Assembly: GCF_003219795.1 (NCBI RefSeq)
Contig: NZ_QJVC01000010.1
Span: 37,395-101,394, forward strand
Reading direction: 5' to 3'
Origin: Arthrobacter psychrolactophilus
GTDB lineage: Bacteria > Actinomycetota > Actinomycetes > Actinomycetales > Micrococcaceae
DNA: 64,000 bases
Shown: piece after piece, positions 62,427 through 64,000 of the stretch
How the letters are laid out: every line of letters starts with the position of its first letter
How positions within the stretch are numbered: the stretch's first letter is position 1
Position numbers and translations under genes: made by a program
Notes under the pieces: model-generated
What the model was told of the DNA's origin: nothing
The model's input: the letters and a program-made list of their open reading frames with translations, nothing else
The model's database searches: none

Positions 62427-64000
62427 TTAGTTCCAGCCTTGGCCGCGGAGTTCGGGGTAGTTCGGGCGGGGTAGTCCGTGGTGGTAGGTGTTGCGGCGGG
62501 GTGTTTCACTGGGGTCTAGGAGGTAGGGGGCGGTGAAGAACGGGGTGCCCTGGACTAGCCGCATGCTCCAGTCTGTGTGGTGAAGGAGGGAATGGTGCCT
62601 GCTACAGAGTAAGGCGGCGTTGTTGATGTTGGTTTCGCCGCCGTGTTGCCAGGGAATGATGTGGTGCGCTTCGCACCACACCGCCAGAGCCGTGCAGTCC
62701 GGGAAGGAACAGCCTAGATCCCGGGCGAGGAGGATTTTACGTTGGGGCGGGGTAAAGAGCCGCCCGGCCCGACCCACACTGAGGATTTCTTGTCCTGTCC
62801 CGTAGCTGAGGCGGGTAATCTCTGGGTCGCAGAGGGATTGATCGAAAAGACTCAAGGGCACCGGCCCGCTATGAACAGTGAACGCTGTTCCCCGCCCATC
62901 CCGACGGTCAAGGTCTTCTTGACTGGTAGTGATGATCAATTGTGCTTTCAACCCACCATTGAGGGGAAGGGTGTCGGTGCGTGCGGCGAGTTGTAGGCAG
63001 TCGATCAGGCCATCGAGGAGTTTCTGCGGGTAACTCCGCTCATCAGCAACCACCCTGTCTGTACTGCCCGGATCGATAGGATCTAGCCCCTGCAGCATGT
63101 CTCCGGTGCCCGGGGCAGGAATCCACACACCCTCAGCACTCCACCACCCCACCCCACCAGACAAACCAACACCAACCCCAGTTGTTGTCGCTGTTGTCGT
63201 GTCTGAACCTGGGGAACCATCAGGGGTGGTCTCACTGTGGTGGGTGGTTTCCTCCGGGGATAGCGGGACCAACGGGCCGCTATCGTCCCAAATCGATTCC
63301 CACCCAAGCCACGCAGAACCCGCCGTGTCAGAACCCGCCAAGGAACCTGGAGCTACAGGGGCAGAGCCTTCTGGGCTATCTAGGCCTACTCCCAGCCCGG
63401 AACCATCCATAAGAGGTTCCGCCGCCGTATCCGGCGCAGAGCCTGCACTCAATGCTGATGCCAATCCACCAGATAACTCAGGAGACTCAGGAGGCTCAGG
63501 AGGCTCAGGAGGTTCGGGCGGGTCTGGTGGTGCGGTCGGTACTGGTGGTTCATTGGTTGCCAGGGTTGGTGGTAGCCATAGCCTTGGTTGCTGCAGCATT
63601 GGTTGTTGCACCGTGACTGGTTCAAGAACCGTGCCGGGGAACACGATGGGAATGTTGACCCCATCGCCACCACTACTGCCTTTGTCCTCACCGCCACCAT
63701 CGTTACTGCCAGCATTGCCCTTACCACCACCAGTGCTGTTGCTGTTGTGGGTGGGGTCTAGGAGGCCATCGGCCCAGAGTTGGCCTAGTTGTGTTCCTGA
63801 GAGTGTGGTCGGTGTGCCAGTGACTGGACCTGTGGTGAAGAAACTATTCTCACTCACCACCCCATCACTACCATCACCCATCCCGCCATTAGCACCAGCG
63901 CCGGTAGCGGTGGTGGTGGTTTCGGTGGGGTTGATGTTTTTGTGGTGGTTGGGGTTAGCGAAGCGTCCGATGCTGGTGAGCATGATTTCGTATTGCTCGA
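62427..64000 (-). CDS. DUF222/HNH endonuclease domain protein with long low-complexity insert (5' end outside window)
   Basis: The frame is open to the right edge: codons before the apparent ATG at 63983 read EQYEI, so the N-terminus is missing and at least 524 residues are present. The C-terminus is a full HNH domain with CSFPDC and CEAHHIIPWQHGGETNINNAALLCSRHHSLLHH (metal and catalytic histidines, about 62590-62730). Before it lies DUF222-type sequence (KLLDGLIDCLQLAARTDTLP onward). From about 63040 to 63930 the protein is an unusual Gly/Ser/Thr/Pro-rich stretch, including a PPEPPEPPE tract from a tandem 9-base repeat near 63477-63516. DUF222-HNH proteins are multicopy in actinobacteria and their function is unknown. 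Confidence 0.85.
   Translation of the reverse strand, partial: EQYEIMLTSIGRFANPNHHKNINPTETTTTATGAGANGGMGDGSDGVVSENSFFTTGPVTGTPTTLSGTQLGQLWADGLLDPTHNSNSTGGGKGNAGSNDGGGEDKGSSGGDGVNIPIVFPGTVLEPVTVQQPMLQQPRLWLPPTLATNEPPVPTAPPDPPEPPEPPEPPESPELSGGLASALSAGSAPDTAAEPLMDGSGLGVGLDSPEGSAPVAPGSLAGSDTAGSAWLGWESIWDDSGPLVPLSPEETTHHSETTPDGSPGSDTTTATTTGVGVGLSGGVGWWSAEGVWIPAPGTGDMLQGLDPIDPGSTDRVVADERSYPQKLLDGLIDCLQLAARTDTLPLNGGLKAQLIITTSQEDLDRRDGRGTAFTVHSGPVPLSLFDQSLCDPEITRLSYGTGQEILSVGRAGRLFTPPQRKILLARDLGCSFPDCTALAVWCEAHHIIPWQHGGETNINNAALLCSRHHSLLHHTDWSMRLVQGTPFFTAPYLLDPSETPRRNTYHHGLPRPNYPELRGQGWN

Noticed and set aside
63477-63516. Tandem 9-base repeat considered as a CRISPR or minisatellite
   Set aside because: Only a few short units, in frame and encoding PPE repeats; there are no spacers and no cas genes.

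Overview
The window is a high-GC, densely coded stretch of a Gram-positive actinobacterial chromosome. The best-fitting group is the Micrococcaceae (Arthrobacter-like). Supports are the GatCAB amidotransferase, a dimeric glycyl-tRNA synthetase, a SAM-IV riboswitch on methionine genes, an IdeR/DtxR-type iron box, a DUF222-HNH protein, and a LigA with the long linker insert I associate with Arthrobacter relatives. The taxon is inferred from gene content, not from a marker alignment. I see no phage, insertion sequence, CRISPR array, rRNA or tRNA.

Layout. 1-9 kb: a truncated YibE/F membrane protein, an acetyltransferase, glyS, a small alarmone synthetase, a lactonase, a PadR/HAAS pair, an S4 protein, two hydrolases and a small membrane protein. 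9-12 kb: metY-metX under a SAM-IV riboswitch. 12-17 kb: tex, a glyoxalase-like protein, a CPBP protease and a histidine phosphatase. 17-21.3 kb: efeU-efeO-efeB iron uptake behind an iron box. 21.3-31.8 kb: a divergent locus with a 1795-residue secreted GH101 endo-alpha-N-acetylgalactosaminidase on one side and agaS, a ROK kinase, a PfkB kinase, a class II aldolase and a DeoR regulator on the other. Together these read as mucin-type O-glycan release followed by galactosamine catabolism through tagatose phosphates. 31.9-39.9 kb: an acetyltransferase, an orphan hutI, a LysE exporter, a formylglycine-generating enzyme, a PP2C-like protein, kbl-tdh threonine degradation and a divergent LysR regulator. 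39.9-46 kb: an LplABC-type sugar ABC importer without its ATPase, with a LacI regulator and a Gfo/Idh/MocA oxidoreductase. 46-54 kb: gatCAB, RidA, an acetyltransferase, an AbiEi/DUF559-like protein, a CoA-transferase and an inositol-phosphatase-like enzyme. 54-62.3 kb: ligA, an FHA protein with a very long acidic linker, a PP2C phosphatase, a class III adenylate cyclase, a PH-domain membrane protein and birA. 62.4-64 kb: a DUF222-HNH protein cut by the window end, with a large low-complexity insert.

The least explained content lies between genes: four unrelated classes of long, near-perfect palindromes at 905-978 and 35478-35547 (same family), 11972-12050, 15353-15418 and 50870-51012. They look like extragenic repeat elements rather than ordinary terminators. 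Several candidate operators can also be read directly: a PadR site over its own start codon, LysR dyads between tdh and lysR, LacI-type sites before the ABC operon, and dyads between agaS and the GH101 gene. Starts were moved inward from the longest open frame where a ribosome binding site or neighbouring gene required it.
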